From Bryobacterales bacterium (lineage in GTDB: Bacteria > Acidobacteriota > Terriglobia > Bryobacterales > UBA6623), in contig JAPPMB010000002.1 in assembly GCA_028819255.1 (NCBI GenBank), positions 1 to 64,000 of the forward strand: a stretch of 64,000 bases of DNA, read 5' to 3'. This document shows positions 1 to 9,207 of this stretch, in pieces. A program made the position numbers and the translations under genes. Numbering within the stretch: the first letter of the stretch is position 1; every line of letters starts with the position of its first letter. The notes under the pieces are model-generated. The model made no database searches and was not told the DNA's origin. It saw only the letters and a program-made list of their open reading frames with translations.

Positions 1-126
1 GCAAGCGAGGGGGTAACTCCGATTAGGTGCAAAAAACGCCGTGAAAATCGGTGGTCCATCTTCGGAACAGTGTCCGAGTGTCCGGAGCCCGTGGGGCAGA
101 CGTCGTCCGATTGAAGCAACCCGTGG

Positions 127-2706
127 TCAGCGATCCCTGTAGCTTCTGATCAGCTCAAGGGATCTCTCGATGTCGGCGTCGCCCGGAAGCATCTCCAGAG
201 CCGACCCGAGAGCCGACTCGGCGAGCTCGAGGTTTCCCGACCGCGCATAGATCAGGCCCAGGTTCCGGTGGAGGAGCGCCTTGGCGGAGCAATCGCCACA
301 GGTCTCGATTGCCTCCCGCAGCTGCTCGATCGCCCGCGGCCAGTCTCGGGAGTCAGCAGATGCCAAGGCGAAGTTTCCCAGTGTCTCCGCGCGATCGGTG
401 ATCCGGCGGCTCTCCTGCCGCGCACGGAACCGCTCTTCGTACTCACGAGCCTCCTCCGGAGCGGAGTCGCGGAGGGTCCGCGCCAGGTTGTAGAGTGCCT
501 GGCCGTGATCGCTGTCGACCGTCAGCGCCTGCCTCCAGTACGTTGCGCTGGCCGCATCGTTCCCTGCACGGGCGAAGTGGAGACCTAGCTGGTAGAGCGC
601 GTCGGCATTGCGGGGGTCCGCCTCCACCACCCGGAGGAGCAAGTCGCGAGAACGTTCCCGGCTTCCCCGCTGCTTCTCGATCAACGCGAGCAGGTACATG
701 GCTTCCGGGACCGGGCCAGCTGCTTCCAGTTCCGGTCGGGCCTCGTCGTGGCGGCCCAGATCGTACAGCGCCCGCCCCCGGTTGTAGCGCGTTGCCGGAG
801 AGTCGGGCGCCAGCCTCGCGGCAGCCTCGAACGATGCCAGCGCCGCTTCCAGGTCGTACTGGTCCGCCAGCGCGATACCGAGATTCATGTGGGCTTCGGC
901 CGAAAGCGGGTTGCCTTCCGCAATCACCTTGAACGTCTCGATCGCCTCCTCGAACCGCCCCTGCCGTGCCAGCGCGATGGCAAGAGAGGTCTCGACCTGC
1001 ATGTCGCCCGGAGCCAAGGCCAGCGCATCTCGGATCTTGGCTTCGGCGCCCTCCAGGTCGCCCCGATCAGCCATGACCAGCCCTAGGTTCAGATGCGCGC
1101 GCGGGTAGTCCGGATTCAGGGCGATCGCCCTTCGAAACAGCTCGACGGCTTCCTCAAACTTGCCTTGCTGGGCCACCAGAAAACCCAGGTTGTTGGCGGC
1201 CTCGGCGAAGTCGGGATTCAGCTCAAGGGCCTTGATGAACGCCGTCCGTGCTCTCTCCACGTCGCCTGCGCCGAGATACTCCAGGCCGAGGTCGTTGTGC
1301 GCCTGGAACATGCCGGGGTCCAGGGCGACCGCCTGTTCGAGAGCGGAGCGCTTCTGCTCGCCCTCGCCGAGGCGGCCAAGGGCGATCGAGAGGTTGTAGT
1401 GCGTCTCCGCGCTGTCACTCCCAAGTTCAAGGGCTGACCGGTAGAGTTCCGCCGCGCCCCGGGGGTCGCCCTTCTGGAGCCTCTCGTTGGCCCGGTTGGC
1501 CATCATGGCTGCTTCGTTCTCCTGCTGCCCGCCTCGCTTCCTGCGCTCGAACTCCTCGAATTCGCGCCGCGCTGCGGCCTCGTCCCCGAGCCGTCGCAGC
1601 ACGTTGGCGAGCTGGAACCGGATGTCGGCGTTGTCGGAATTGAGTTCCTTTGCCTTCTCCAGATGCAGACGGGCCTCGTCCAGGTCGCCCCGTCGCATCA
1701 GCACGAAGCCGAGGTTGTAGCGGACGTCCGCATGCGCTGGATTCAGCTCGTTGGCCCTGGCCAAGGCCCGATGCGCTTCCTCCATGCGGCCCAGCTGGCG
1801 AAGCGCCACCCCCTCGACATGGCGTGCGTCGAACTCCTCGAACGACTCGCCGCGTTCGGCGATGTACTGGGTCGCCGAGACCAGCGCCTCCTCGTATCGG
1901 TGCAGTCGGACCAGCACCTTTGCGAGGGCGAGGCGGGCGCCGTCGTGACCGGACTCGATTTCCAGCGCCGCGCGCAGGGACTTCTCGGCCTCTCCATACC
2001 GTTCCTGCCGCGCATAGAACGTGCCCAGGTTGTAGTGGGCGATCGCCGCGCGCGAGTGGATGCCGGCTGCCTGCTCGAGCACCTTCGTGGCCTGGTCCAG
2101 AAGTCCTGCCTCGGCATAGGCGACGCCGAGGTTCAGCTGCAGGTCCAGGTCGTACGGGCGCGATTCCGCAACCTTGCGGAGGTGCGGAATGGCAGCTTCG
2201 GGTCTGCCCGCCGACCGCATGGCGTCGGCGAGCGCCTGGGCGGCGTCCACGGACTGCGGGTCGATTTCCTGCGCCGCTGCAAACTCCTCAGCTGCCGCTT
2301 CATGTTCGCCGAGCTCGGCCAGCGCGGTGCCGTAGGCCATGCGGCCCTGGAAGAAGAGGGGCGACTGCCGGGTGAGAGAACGGAGATGTTCGACCGCTCC
2401 CCGCGGGTCTCCGCCCTGGATCAGTGCCAGACCGAGATTGAACCGGGTCTGCTCGGACGCAGGGTCAAGGCGCAGGGCTTCCCGGAACGCTGCAGCGGCG
2501 CACCGAGTACCGCCCTGCCCGGCAAAGTGCGCGCCCAGAGCGTTCAGAAGGTCCGACGACAGGCCCTTGGCCATGGCCGCGCGAGCAGCCGGAGGCGGCT
2601 CGCACTCGGGCGGAAGCTGGCCTGGTGCGGAAATGCAGGAACAGGCCGCCAGAGCAAGCAATCGCCCTGGACCTCGTTGCCACGCTGTGCGGCTCGCCTT
2701 CGGCAT
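127..2706 (-). CDS. TPR-repeat lipoprotein
   Basis: An 859-residue protein built almost wholly of tetratricopeptide repeats. Repeated A-x-x-x-L-G/N-L-G and ALELNP-type signatures run from about residue 55 to the end, roughly 20 units. TPR arrays are protein-binding scaffolds, so this is probably an envelope adaptor and not an enzyme. I chose the internal ATG at 2706 because it directly precedes a basic stretch and a short hydrophobic segment ending in a lipobox-like LALAAC, which suggests a lipid-anchored, exported protein. An upstream ATG at 2757 is also in frame. It is divergent from the TonB receptor at 2970. Strong A/G/E bias explains the long open frames on the opposite strand. The partner is unknown. 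Confidence 0.9.
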   Translation of the reverse strand: MPKASRTAWQRGPGRLLALAACSCISAPGQLPPECEPPPAARAAMAKGLSSDLLNALGAHFAGQGGTRCAAAAFREALRLDPASEQTRFNLGLALIQGGDPRGAVEHLRSLTRQSPLFFQGRMAYGTALAELGEHEAAAEEFAAAQEIDPQSVDAAQALADAMRSAGRPEAAIPHLRKVAESRPYDLDLQLNLGVAYAEAGLLDQATKVLEQAAGIHSRAAIAHYNLGTFYARQERYGEAEKSLRAALEIESGHDGARLALAKVLVRLHRYEEALVSATQYIAERGESFEEFDARHVEGVALRQLGRMEEAHRALARANELNPAHADVRYNLGFVLMRRGDLDEARLHLEKAKELNSDNADIRFQLANVLRRLGDEAAARREFEEFERRKRGGQQENEAAMMANRANERLQKGDPRGAAELYRSALELGSDSAETHYNLSIALGRLGEGEQKRSALEQAVALDPGMFQAHNDLGLEYLGAGDVERARTAFIKALELNPDFAEAANNLGFLVAQQGKFEEAVELFRRAIALNPDYPRAHLNLGLVMADRGDLEGAEAKIRDALALAPGDMQVETSLAIALARQGRFEEAIETFKVIAEGNPLSAEAHMNLGIALADQYDLEAALASFEAAARLAPDSPATRYNRGRALYDLGRHDEARPELEAAGPVPEAMYLLALIEKQRGSRERSRDLLLRVVEADPRNADALYQLGLHFARAGNDAASATYWRQALTVDSDHGQALYNLARTLRDSAPEEAREYEERFRARQESRRITDRAETLGNFALASADSRDWPRAIEQLREAIETCGDCSAKALLHRNLGLIYARSGNLELAESALGSALEMLPGDADIERSLELIRSYRDR

Positions 2707-2865
2707 GAGTGCCGGTCGCGCCGGCCATCCCGGCCCGCGTACGGGAATATCGTACATCCGGTGCCGGAGCAGGCGACCGGTGCCGCCCGCGCCACGATGC
2801 CGGTGCGGTACAGGCCAGCCGGCAGTTCATGCTCCGAGGGACGGATCGGCTGGAGCCGTTCGCGC

Positions 2866-2871
2866 TAAAAT
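2866..2871 (+). promoter_or_regulatory. -10-like hexamer TAAAAT upstream of receptor gene
   Basis: TAAAAT is an isolated A/T-rich hexamer in GC-rich DNA about 100 bases before the receptor start at 2970. It matches the TANAAT pattern that recurs upstream of other genes here. No convincing -35 is seen. Confidence 0.35.
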
Positions 2872-2969
2872 GGTGCGCTACCTAAACGTAACATTCACGG
2901 CCGTCGGCCAAAAGGGGTAGACGCACCATGGGGGTGTGTATGGTACCGGCGGCAAGGAGACCACTGCCA

Positions 2970-5900
2970 ATGCACCAATTCGTCATTTCACACCGCCTGC
3001 GCGGCATCGGCGCCGTCACCTGCCTGGCGGCTCTACTGCTGGCGACTGTGGCGCCGGTCCCGACCGCGGCTCAGACTTCGTCTGCAGCCATCACGGGCAC
3101 GATTCGCGACGCCACGGGAGCAGTCATTCCGGACGCCGAACTTGAGCTTACGAACGTGGAGACCGGCACGATGCTGCATTCCGTGTCGAACTCCGTAGGC
3201 AACTACAACTTTCTCAACCTCCTGCCGGGAACCTACACGCTCGGCGCGACCAGGGACGGGTTCCGGACGGCGGCCGTGGAGCCATTCACCCTGCAAGTCA
3301 ACCAGACGGCAACGTTCGACATTGAACTCGAGGTCGGCGCGGTCACCGAGACCTTCACCGTCGAGGCTCTCGGTGCGCAGATCCAGAGCCAGACCTCGGA
3401 GATCGGGAACGTGGTCTCCGAGCGCCAGGTAGTGGATCTCCCGTTGAACGGTCGGAACTTCACCCAGCTGCTCTCGCTCAGTGCGGGCGTCGCCGCCGTG
3501 AACGTCTCACAGAGCAGGGGCGGCTTCACGACGGCGGCGGTGGGCGAGTTCACCTATCCCTCCATCAACGGCCAGACAAACCGCTCGAACTTCTTCACTC
3601 TGGACGGCATCTACAACACGGGCGTCATTCTCAACACGCCCCAGATCGAGCCCATCATCGACACCATCCTGGAATTCAAGGTTCAGTCGCACAACGACCA
3701 TGCCGAGTTCGGCCAAGGCACGGGCGGCATCGTCAACGTCGTGACAAAGTCGGGGACCAACGAGGTGCACGGCAGCGCATGGTGGTATCTCCGGAACGAC
3801 AACCTGGATGCGCGGAACTTCTTCCAGCCTACTGTGACGCCATTCACACAGAACCAGTTTGGAGTGGCTGGCGGCGGTCCGGTCGTCAAGAACAAGGTCT
3901 TCTTCTTCGGATCCTTCCAAGGGTTCCGGTACCGCCGGTCAGGGGAGTCGTTCCTGAAGGTCCCGACGGACGCCAACCTGAGGGGCGATCTGTCTGACAC
4001 GGGCAGCCAGATCTTCGATCCGTGGTCGACGCGCGTAGATCCGAGCAATCCCGAGACGTTTCTCCGCGATCCGTTCCACAACACCCAGATACCCCAGGCC
4101 ATGATCGACCAGGGCGTCGTCGCCTACGCCCAGACCTCGCTGCCGCGGCCGTCGGTGGTCGGCCCTGGTGGTACCAACGCGCTCAACACCGACCCCACGA
4201 AGCGGGACCAGAACGAGTTCAGTCTTCGGGGCGACTACCACATGAGCGAGAGGGACACCTTCTGGCTGCGCTGGAGCGAGGCCACGCTCAACTCCGACTC
4301 GGCATCGTCCCTGCCCTCGCTCGCCCGCCTCGCAGAGGTCTATTCCAAGAACATCGGTGCAAGCTGGGTCCACACGTTCGGTCCGACGAGCGTGATGCAG
4401 GTCCAGTTCGGGCGGATCTTCGGAACTTCACCGTCCTCCACCCTCTATCGCGAGGAGTTCGTCGGCGATACCTCCGCCTTCGCAAACCAGGTGGGCTTCG
4501 CCAGCAGGTTCTGCTGCAGCTTCCGCGAGCTGGGCGAGGGCACGGTGTTTGTGCCGGGCCTCAGGGTCGACGGCTGGTTCAGCGGCAACGAGGCGGCCTC
4601 GTTCAACGACCTGACGCAGGTATGGCAGTACAAGGGAAGCTACTCGAAGATCGTCGGGAATCACACGTTCAAGTTCGGCGCCGAGCTGAACAGCGTTCCC
4701 AACTTCCTGGGAGCGCCGCAGAACGCCAGCTCCACCTACCGGGCGTTCCAGACAGGAAATCCGCAGGTTTCCGGCACCGGCAACGCTCTGGCATCGTTTC
4801 TCCTCGATGTGCCGGACGCCGCCGGATTCCGCAACCGCGCGACGACCCACCGCTGGGGTGGAGTCGCGGGATTCTACTTGCAGGACAGCTGGAAGGCGAC
4901 CCCCAAGCTGACCATCAATCTCGGGTTGCGGTACGACCGCACCTTCATTCCGCCCCTGGGCCGCGACGACGACCAGGGAGGAAACATCTTCGCCGGCGCT
5001 TACGACTTCGAGCGCCAGAACGCCTACTTGGTGCAGAAGGTGCCGGGCTCATGCGAGCAGCTCGGCGGGGCGCCCTGCATTCCGACTCCGGACGGATCGT
5101 TGCCCGAGCATGTGAAGGTCGAGCCCCGGGGCAAGATCTACCACGACTACTCGGACAACTGGCAGCCGCGGTTCGGGCTTGCTTATCGTCTGTCCGACAC
5201 GACGGCGCTGCGCAGTTCGTTCGGAATGTTCTTTGACAGCTGGTCTGCGGTGGTCCAGCTGGCACAGAACTACTCGGCCACCTGGCCCGGCGTGGGCGAG
5301 ATCCTGGCCAACAACCTCAACAACCCGACTACCGGCCAGCCCACTCCGACGACCTCCGGAAAGGATCCCATCGAGGGCGTCGGCTTCCCGTCCCCGACTC
5401 CGTTCAACCAAGTCCAGTGGTTCATGGACCCCCACTACCAGAACGGCTACTCGGCGCAGTGGAATCTCGGCATTCAGCACCAGCTTGACCGCAACACCGT
5501 GATCGAGGCCAACTACGTGGGCTCCAGCGGCACGCGCCTGGGCGTGGGGGGCTACTTCAACACTGCGCTGGCCCCGGGTCCCGGTCCGATCAAGGACCGG
5601 CAGCCCTGGCCGTTCGCGATCCCGACGTTCTACGACCGAAGCATCGGCAACTCGAACTACAACGCGTTCCAGTTCTCCCTGGACCGCAAGTACTCCAACG
5701 GACTGGCGTACCTGGTGTCGTACACGTGGTCCAAGACGATCTCGACGGCCTGCGACGGCTGGTTCGGTGTTGAGGGCTGCTCCACTCCCAATCCGTACGA
5801 CCTGTCCGGCGACCGGAGCGTGGCCGCGATCGACGTGCCGCAGATCGTCACCGTCAACTGGGTCTACGAGCTTCCGTTCGGCCCCGGAAAGGGGTGGAAC

Positions 5901-6398
5901 CCCGACAGCAAGGTATTGCGGCACATCATCGGCAACTGGCAGTTGAACGGAATCGCGTCCTTCTTCTCCGGCGCTCCGTTTACGGTCGGCGTCGCCGGGG
6001 ACATTGCGAATACGGGCAACTTCAACTGCTGCAGCGGCTTCTACGAGCGACTGAATCTCGTCGGCGGCAACGGTGTCCTGAGCAATCCGACGCCGGAGCG
6101 GTGGTTCGACACGAATGCGTTCGAGGCACCGGCCCCGTTCACTTTCGGCAACACCGGGCGCAACATCCTGCGCAGAGACGGTACGGCGAATTTCGACATC
6201 TCAATTTTCAGGCAATTCAGCTTGAACGCACTGAGAGAGGGAATGCGCGTCGACTTCCGGGCCGAGGCGTTCAACGCATTCAACTCTCCGGTCTTCGCGC
6301 AACCCGGAAACAACTTTTCGAATCCGAACTTCGGAGCCGTCTCAGGGACACAGAACAAGGAGCGCATCTTGCAGCTGGCGCTCAAATTCATCTGGTAG
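2970..6398 (+). CDS. Oar-like TonB-dependent outer-membrane receptor
   Basis: A 1142-residue outer-membrane protein of the Acidobacteriota Oar-like class. After a signal peptide it has a carboxypeptidase-regulatory-like domain (about residues 35-120, starting ITGTIRDATGAVIPDAEL), a plug (about 130-270, with LPLNGRNFTQLLSLS), then a long beta-barrel ending in the aromatic FIW typical of outer-membrane insertion. I use ATG 2970 because AAGGAG at 2954-2959 sits 10 bases upstream; ATGs at 2928 and 2940 lack this. It probably takes up a large substrate with TonB energy. An alpha-L-fucosidase gene follows 136 bases downstream on the same strand, which hints at a fucosylated glycan, but a hairpin lies between them. 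The substrate is not evident from sequence. Confidence 0.93.
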   Translation: MHQFVISHRLRGIGAVTCLAALLLATVAPVPTAAQTSSAAITGTIRDATGAVIPDAELELTNVETGTMLHSVSNSVGNYNFLNLLPGTYTLGATRDGFRTAAVEPFTLQVNQTATFDIELEVGAVTETFTVEALGAQIQSQTSEIGNVVSERQVVDLPLNGRNFTQLLSLSAGVAAVNVSQSRGGFTTAAVGEFTYPSINGQTNRSNFFTLDGIYNTGVILNTPQIEPIIDTILEFKVQSHNDHAEFGQGTGGIVNVVTKSGTNEVHGSAWWYLRNDNLDARNFFQPTVTPFTQNQFGVAGGGPVVKNKVFFFGSFQGFRYRRSGESFLKVPTDANLRGDLSDTGSQIFDPWSTRVDPSNPETFLRDPFHNTQIPQAMIDQGVVAYAQTSLPRPSVVGPGGTNALNTDPTKRDQNEFSLRGDYHMSERDTFWLRWSEATLNSDSASSLPSLARLAEVYSKNIGASWVHTFGPTSVMQVQFGRIFGTSPSSTLYREEFVGDTSAFANQVGFASRFCCSFRELGEGTVFVPGLRVDGWFSGNEAASFNDLTQVWQYKGSYSKIVGNHTFKFGAELNSVPNFLGAPQNASSTYRAFQTGNPQVSGTGNALASFLLDVPDAAGFRNRATTHRWGGVAGFYLQDSWKATPKLTINLGLRYDRTFIPPLGRDDDQGGNIFAGAYDFERQNAYLVQKVPGSCEQLGGAPCIPTPDGSLPEHVKVEPRGKIYHDYSDNWQPRFGLAYRLSDTTALRSSFGMFFDSWSAVVQLAQNYSATWPGVGEILANNLNNPTTGQPTPTTSGKDPIEGVGFPSPTPFNQVQWFMDPHYQNGYSAQWNLGIQHQLDRNTVIEANYVGSSGTRLGVGGYFNTALAPGPGPIKDRQPWPFAIPTFYDRSIGNSNYNAFQFSLDRKYSNGLAYLVSYTWSKTISTACDGWFGVEGCSTPNPYDLSGDRSVAAIDVPQIVTVNWVYELPFGPGKGWNPDSKVLRHIIGNWQLNGIASFFSGAPFTVGVAGDIANTGNFNCCSGFYERLNLVGGNGVLSNPTPERWFDTNAFEAPAPFTFGNTGRNILRRDGTANFDISIFRQFSLNALREGMRVDFRAEAFNAFNSPVFAQPGNNFSNPNFGAVSGTQNKERILQLALKFIW

Positions 6399-6423
6399 GA
6401 GTGTCCCGGCCCAGGCCTATGCA

Positions 6424-6446
6424 GGGGCGGCCGATTCGGCCGCCCC
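6424..6446 (+). terminator. Hairpin terminator after receptor gene
   Basis: GGGGCGGCC is followed by GATTC and then GGCCGCCCC: a perfect 9-bp GC stem with a 5-base loop, 26 bases after the stop. There is no T-tract, so it may be a weak or Rho-assisted terminator. Confidence 0.6.
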
Positions 6447-6534
6447 TTGGTGACGCACTGCGCGCGACTCCGGTTGCCGAAGCAAACCGGCCCAGCTCAG
6501 ACAACCTACGTGCGCAGGAAAGGCGCCGGTCCCT

Positions 6535-7950
6535 GTGAGCCGGATGCGGGAGGGTCCCCTTGCGTGGGCCGCAATGCTGCTCGCCCTGGTGCCGGGAGCG
6601 ACGGGCCAGTGGTCTCTGCTCGAGACGGACAGCCGCAAGCGCGAGCCCGCCCACCTCTACCAGACTTTTGGCCAAGGGGTCTGGGACCGCTACGAGGGCG
6701 CTTCAGCGGAGAGCATTCGCAGGTTTCGTGGATTCCGCTACGGTCTCTTCGTTCACTATGGCCTCTCCAGCTTCAAGGGCGCTGATCTGAGCTGGAGCAG
6801 ACAGACTCGCGCTTTTCCGGATCCCGGTGAAGGGACGATTCCCGATGCCGAATACGAAGGGTTCGCTGACCGATTTCGAATGGAGCGCTTCGACGCGGAC
6901 CGGTGGGTCAGCATGGCCAGGCGGGCGGGCATGCGATACATCGTCGCCGTTGCCAAGCACCACGACGGCTTCCACATGTGGGACACCGCGCATTCGGACT
7001 TCAAGATCACCAACTCGCCATTCGGTCGCGACTACCTGAAAGAGCTTGCCGACGCCTGCCAGAGGGACGGGATGCCGTTCGGCGTCTATTACTCTCAGCG
7101 GGACTGGCACCATCCGGACTACCAGCCGCTCGATCCGACGGCCACTGAACCCACTCCCGCGCCGCCGTACTGGAAGGCACTCCGTGGAGCGGGACGGCGT
7201 GCCGGCCCCCGCCACGACCGGTACATCAGCTACATGCACGACACGGTCCGCGAGCTGATGACCGGCTACGGCAGGATCGACGTCCTCTGGTGGGACGCGC
7301 TTTGGTGGGGCGGGATGTACCACGCGGACATGTGGGAGTCCGCCGGAATCGAGAGTGAAGTCCGGCGCCTGCAGCCGCGGATTCTCATCAACAACCGGGC
7401 CAGCCTGCCTGGGGACTTCGACACCCCGGAACAGCGGCTCGGCATGTTCCAGGATGACCGGCCCTGGGAAAGCTGCATTTCCCTCGGCCCGCACTGGGCT
7501 TGGTCTCCAGGCGAAGTCAAGTCGAAGCGGGAGCTTGTCCGGCTGCTGGTTGGCACGGCATCCGGCGACGGCAACCTGCTGATCAGCACAGGGGCTCGTT
7601 CGGACGGATCGTTCGATCCGCAGCATGTTCGGAGGCTCCTTGAGGTTGGCGAGTGGCTGGAGCGGTTCGGCGACACCATCTACGGAACCCGCGGCGGGCC
7701 CTGGAAGCCTGGCGACTGGGGCGGAAGCACGCACTCGGGAAGCACAGCGTTCCTTCACGTAACCTCGTGGCCCAGCGACGGTCTCGTTCTGCCGGACTTG
7801 GGCCGCACGGTCCGGGACGCCGCAATCGTTTCGGGGAGCGGGTCGGTCTCGGTGACGCGAAGCAGCGGATCGCTCCGCATCGCCGTCCCGGAGTCCGACC
7901 GGGACCCCATCGACACAATCATTCGATTGGAGCTGGCTGGCTCCGAGTAG
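6535..7950 (+). CDS. GH29 alpha-L-fucosidase (exported)
   Basis: A 471-residue glycoside hydrolase family 29 enzyme, expected to remove terminal alpha-L-fucose from glycans by a retaining mechanism. Seen: a short hydrophobic N-terminus (AWAAMLLALVPGATGQ) fitting a signal peptide, the RYGLFVHYG entry motif, AKHHDGFHMWDT, and the IDVLWWDA strand whose Asp (about residue 254) is at the family nucleophile position. It starts at GTG 6535, with AGGAAAGG about 10 bases before. The C-terminal 90 residues form a small beta domain, usual for the family. It lies downstream of a TonB receptor on the same strand. The opposite strand carries a long open frame that looks like a shadow. Substrate linkage cannot be told. 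Confidence 0.93.
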   Translation: MSRMREGPLAWAAMLLALVPGATGQWSLLETDSRKREPAHLYQTFGQGVWDRYEGASAESIRRFRGFRYGLFVHYGLSSFKGADLSWSRQTRAFPDPGEGTIPDAEYEGFADRFRMERFDADRWVSMARRAGMRYIVAVAKHHDGFHMWDTAHSDFKITNSPFGRDYLKELADACQRDGMPFGVYYSQRDWHHPDYQPLDPTATEPTPAPPYWKALRGAGRRAGPRHDRYISYMHDTVRELMTGYGRIDVLWWDALWWGGMYHADMWESAGIESEVRRLQPRILINNRASLPGDFDTPEQRLGMFQDDRPWESCISLGPHWAWSPGEVKSKRELVRLLVGTASGDGNLLISTGARSDGSFDPQHVRRLLEVGEWLERFGDTIYGTRGGPWKPGDWGGSTHSGSTAFLHVTSWPSDGLVLPDLGRTVRDAAIVSGSGSVSVTRSSGSLRIAVPESDRDPIDTIIRLELAGSE

Positions 7951-9154
7951 CATCGGTTCGGTCCGGAGCGGCCCTTGCGGCATCGGTGATGACGGCACCG
8001 CAGTCGACGAGTGTTGAGCTGCACATTCTTCGGGCCTCAAGTGGCCTGTTCTGATCAGGTTGGCCAGACGCCGGAACGGCTGGCGAATCCAAACAGCCTG
8101 CAACAGCGGCTGAGGCCACTGCACCCTCCCGTCCGTCTGCGGCGCCGGTTCCGCCACGCCGCCTCCCGTTCCGCGCCTCCGTTCATCCTGCAGTAGCCGA
8201 TTGGGGCGCTTCCAGTGGGATCCGGGCCTGCAGGCCACCCGCGGATTGCACACGGACCGCGTGCCGTTGGGGCCGGGGCCGCGCTGCGGGCCGCAGCCCC
8301 GGACGGAAGGTGGTTGCCCTCGCGATGACCGTCCTGCCCGCATTGGCGGTCCGGTGTCGGATGGAAACATCGGTCGTCCGCCGGGCTACGGACCGGCGTC
8401 TCTTGGCTCCCGGCGGAGTCGGGAGTGGCTGATCCTGGAAGTTCGGGACGGGGAACTCGGAAGTGATGCTGACCGCGTAGCTCAAGCGAGGCTGTGACGG
8501 CGACTCGACGGTCCCGCTCAGAATGTTCCGTTCCGTCGCAGGGAGCGACGGCGGCCCGGCGCGCCTGGAACTCTCGTCAGCGAAGTGCTCAGAACCTCGT
8601 ACGGCGGCTCAGACGGGCGCTCGACGACCTGGTCTCGGGGCGGTCCGACTTCGGTGCGGTTCATTGGCGGGCTCCTGAAGCCCTTCGCCTTCCCGGAGGA
8701 CCACGATGCGGCTCGCGTTGCTTCCGCCAGCCTTCCCCTGCATGCGGGCCGGGCGACTTCAGAGCTGTCTCCCTGGTCCAGTCGCCGTTGAGCCATGCGG
8801 CGCCTCCCTCAATCGTCGCTATTCCGCATTCCCCGGCACCGCGGCCATGTTGTCCACCAGGCGGTTGCCGGTCTCGCGCCACATTCCCGCGAACGCAGAC
8901 GCGGAAGCCGCAAACGACACGCATGCGCACCCGAAAGCAGGCGCCAGACACATGACGGGAGCCGTGGAAGGGACCTCTGGACTGCCACCGGCAGGTTGCG
9001 GCTGGACGCGCGTTTGGAGCCGCCTCCCATCGCAGTCACGGTATCCGCACATCAGGATGCCGACAGGGCCGGGGCAGGCCGGCAATGGTACGGACCGGCC
9101 CGTAGTCGGTCGAGTCGTTCCGCCGGCCTCGCCTCTCGTCAAGGCTGCAGGAAG
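7951..9154. other. Gene-poor interval, about 1.2 kb
   Basis: Open frames on both strands are short, Arg/Pro-rich and overlapping, with no recognisable domain, signal peptide or placed ribosome site. I see no gene, RNA or mobile element here; it may be eroded DNA. Confidence 0.6.
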
Positions 9155-9190
9155 AAGGGGCCTCGGAGGGAATGTCCCCCGAGGCCCTTG
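9155..9190 (-). terminator. Hairpin terminator for minus-strand receptor
   Basis: GGGCCTCGG (9158-9166) pairs with CCGAGGCCC (9179-9187) around a 12-base loop, just beyond the stop codon at 9208. The flanks (AAG...CTT) extend the pairing. Confidence 0.65.
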
Positions 9191-9207
9191 AGTGCCGCCC
9201 TGGACGC

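Noticed and set aside
6703-8370. A minus-strand open frame covering the first GH29 gene and its downstream DNA
   Set aside because: Shadow of the GH29 coding strand; low-complexity composition downstream.
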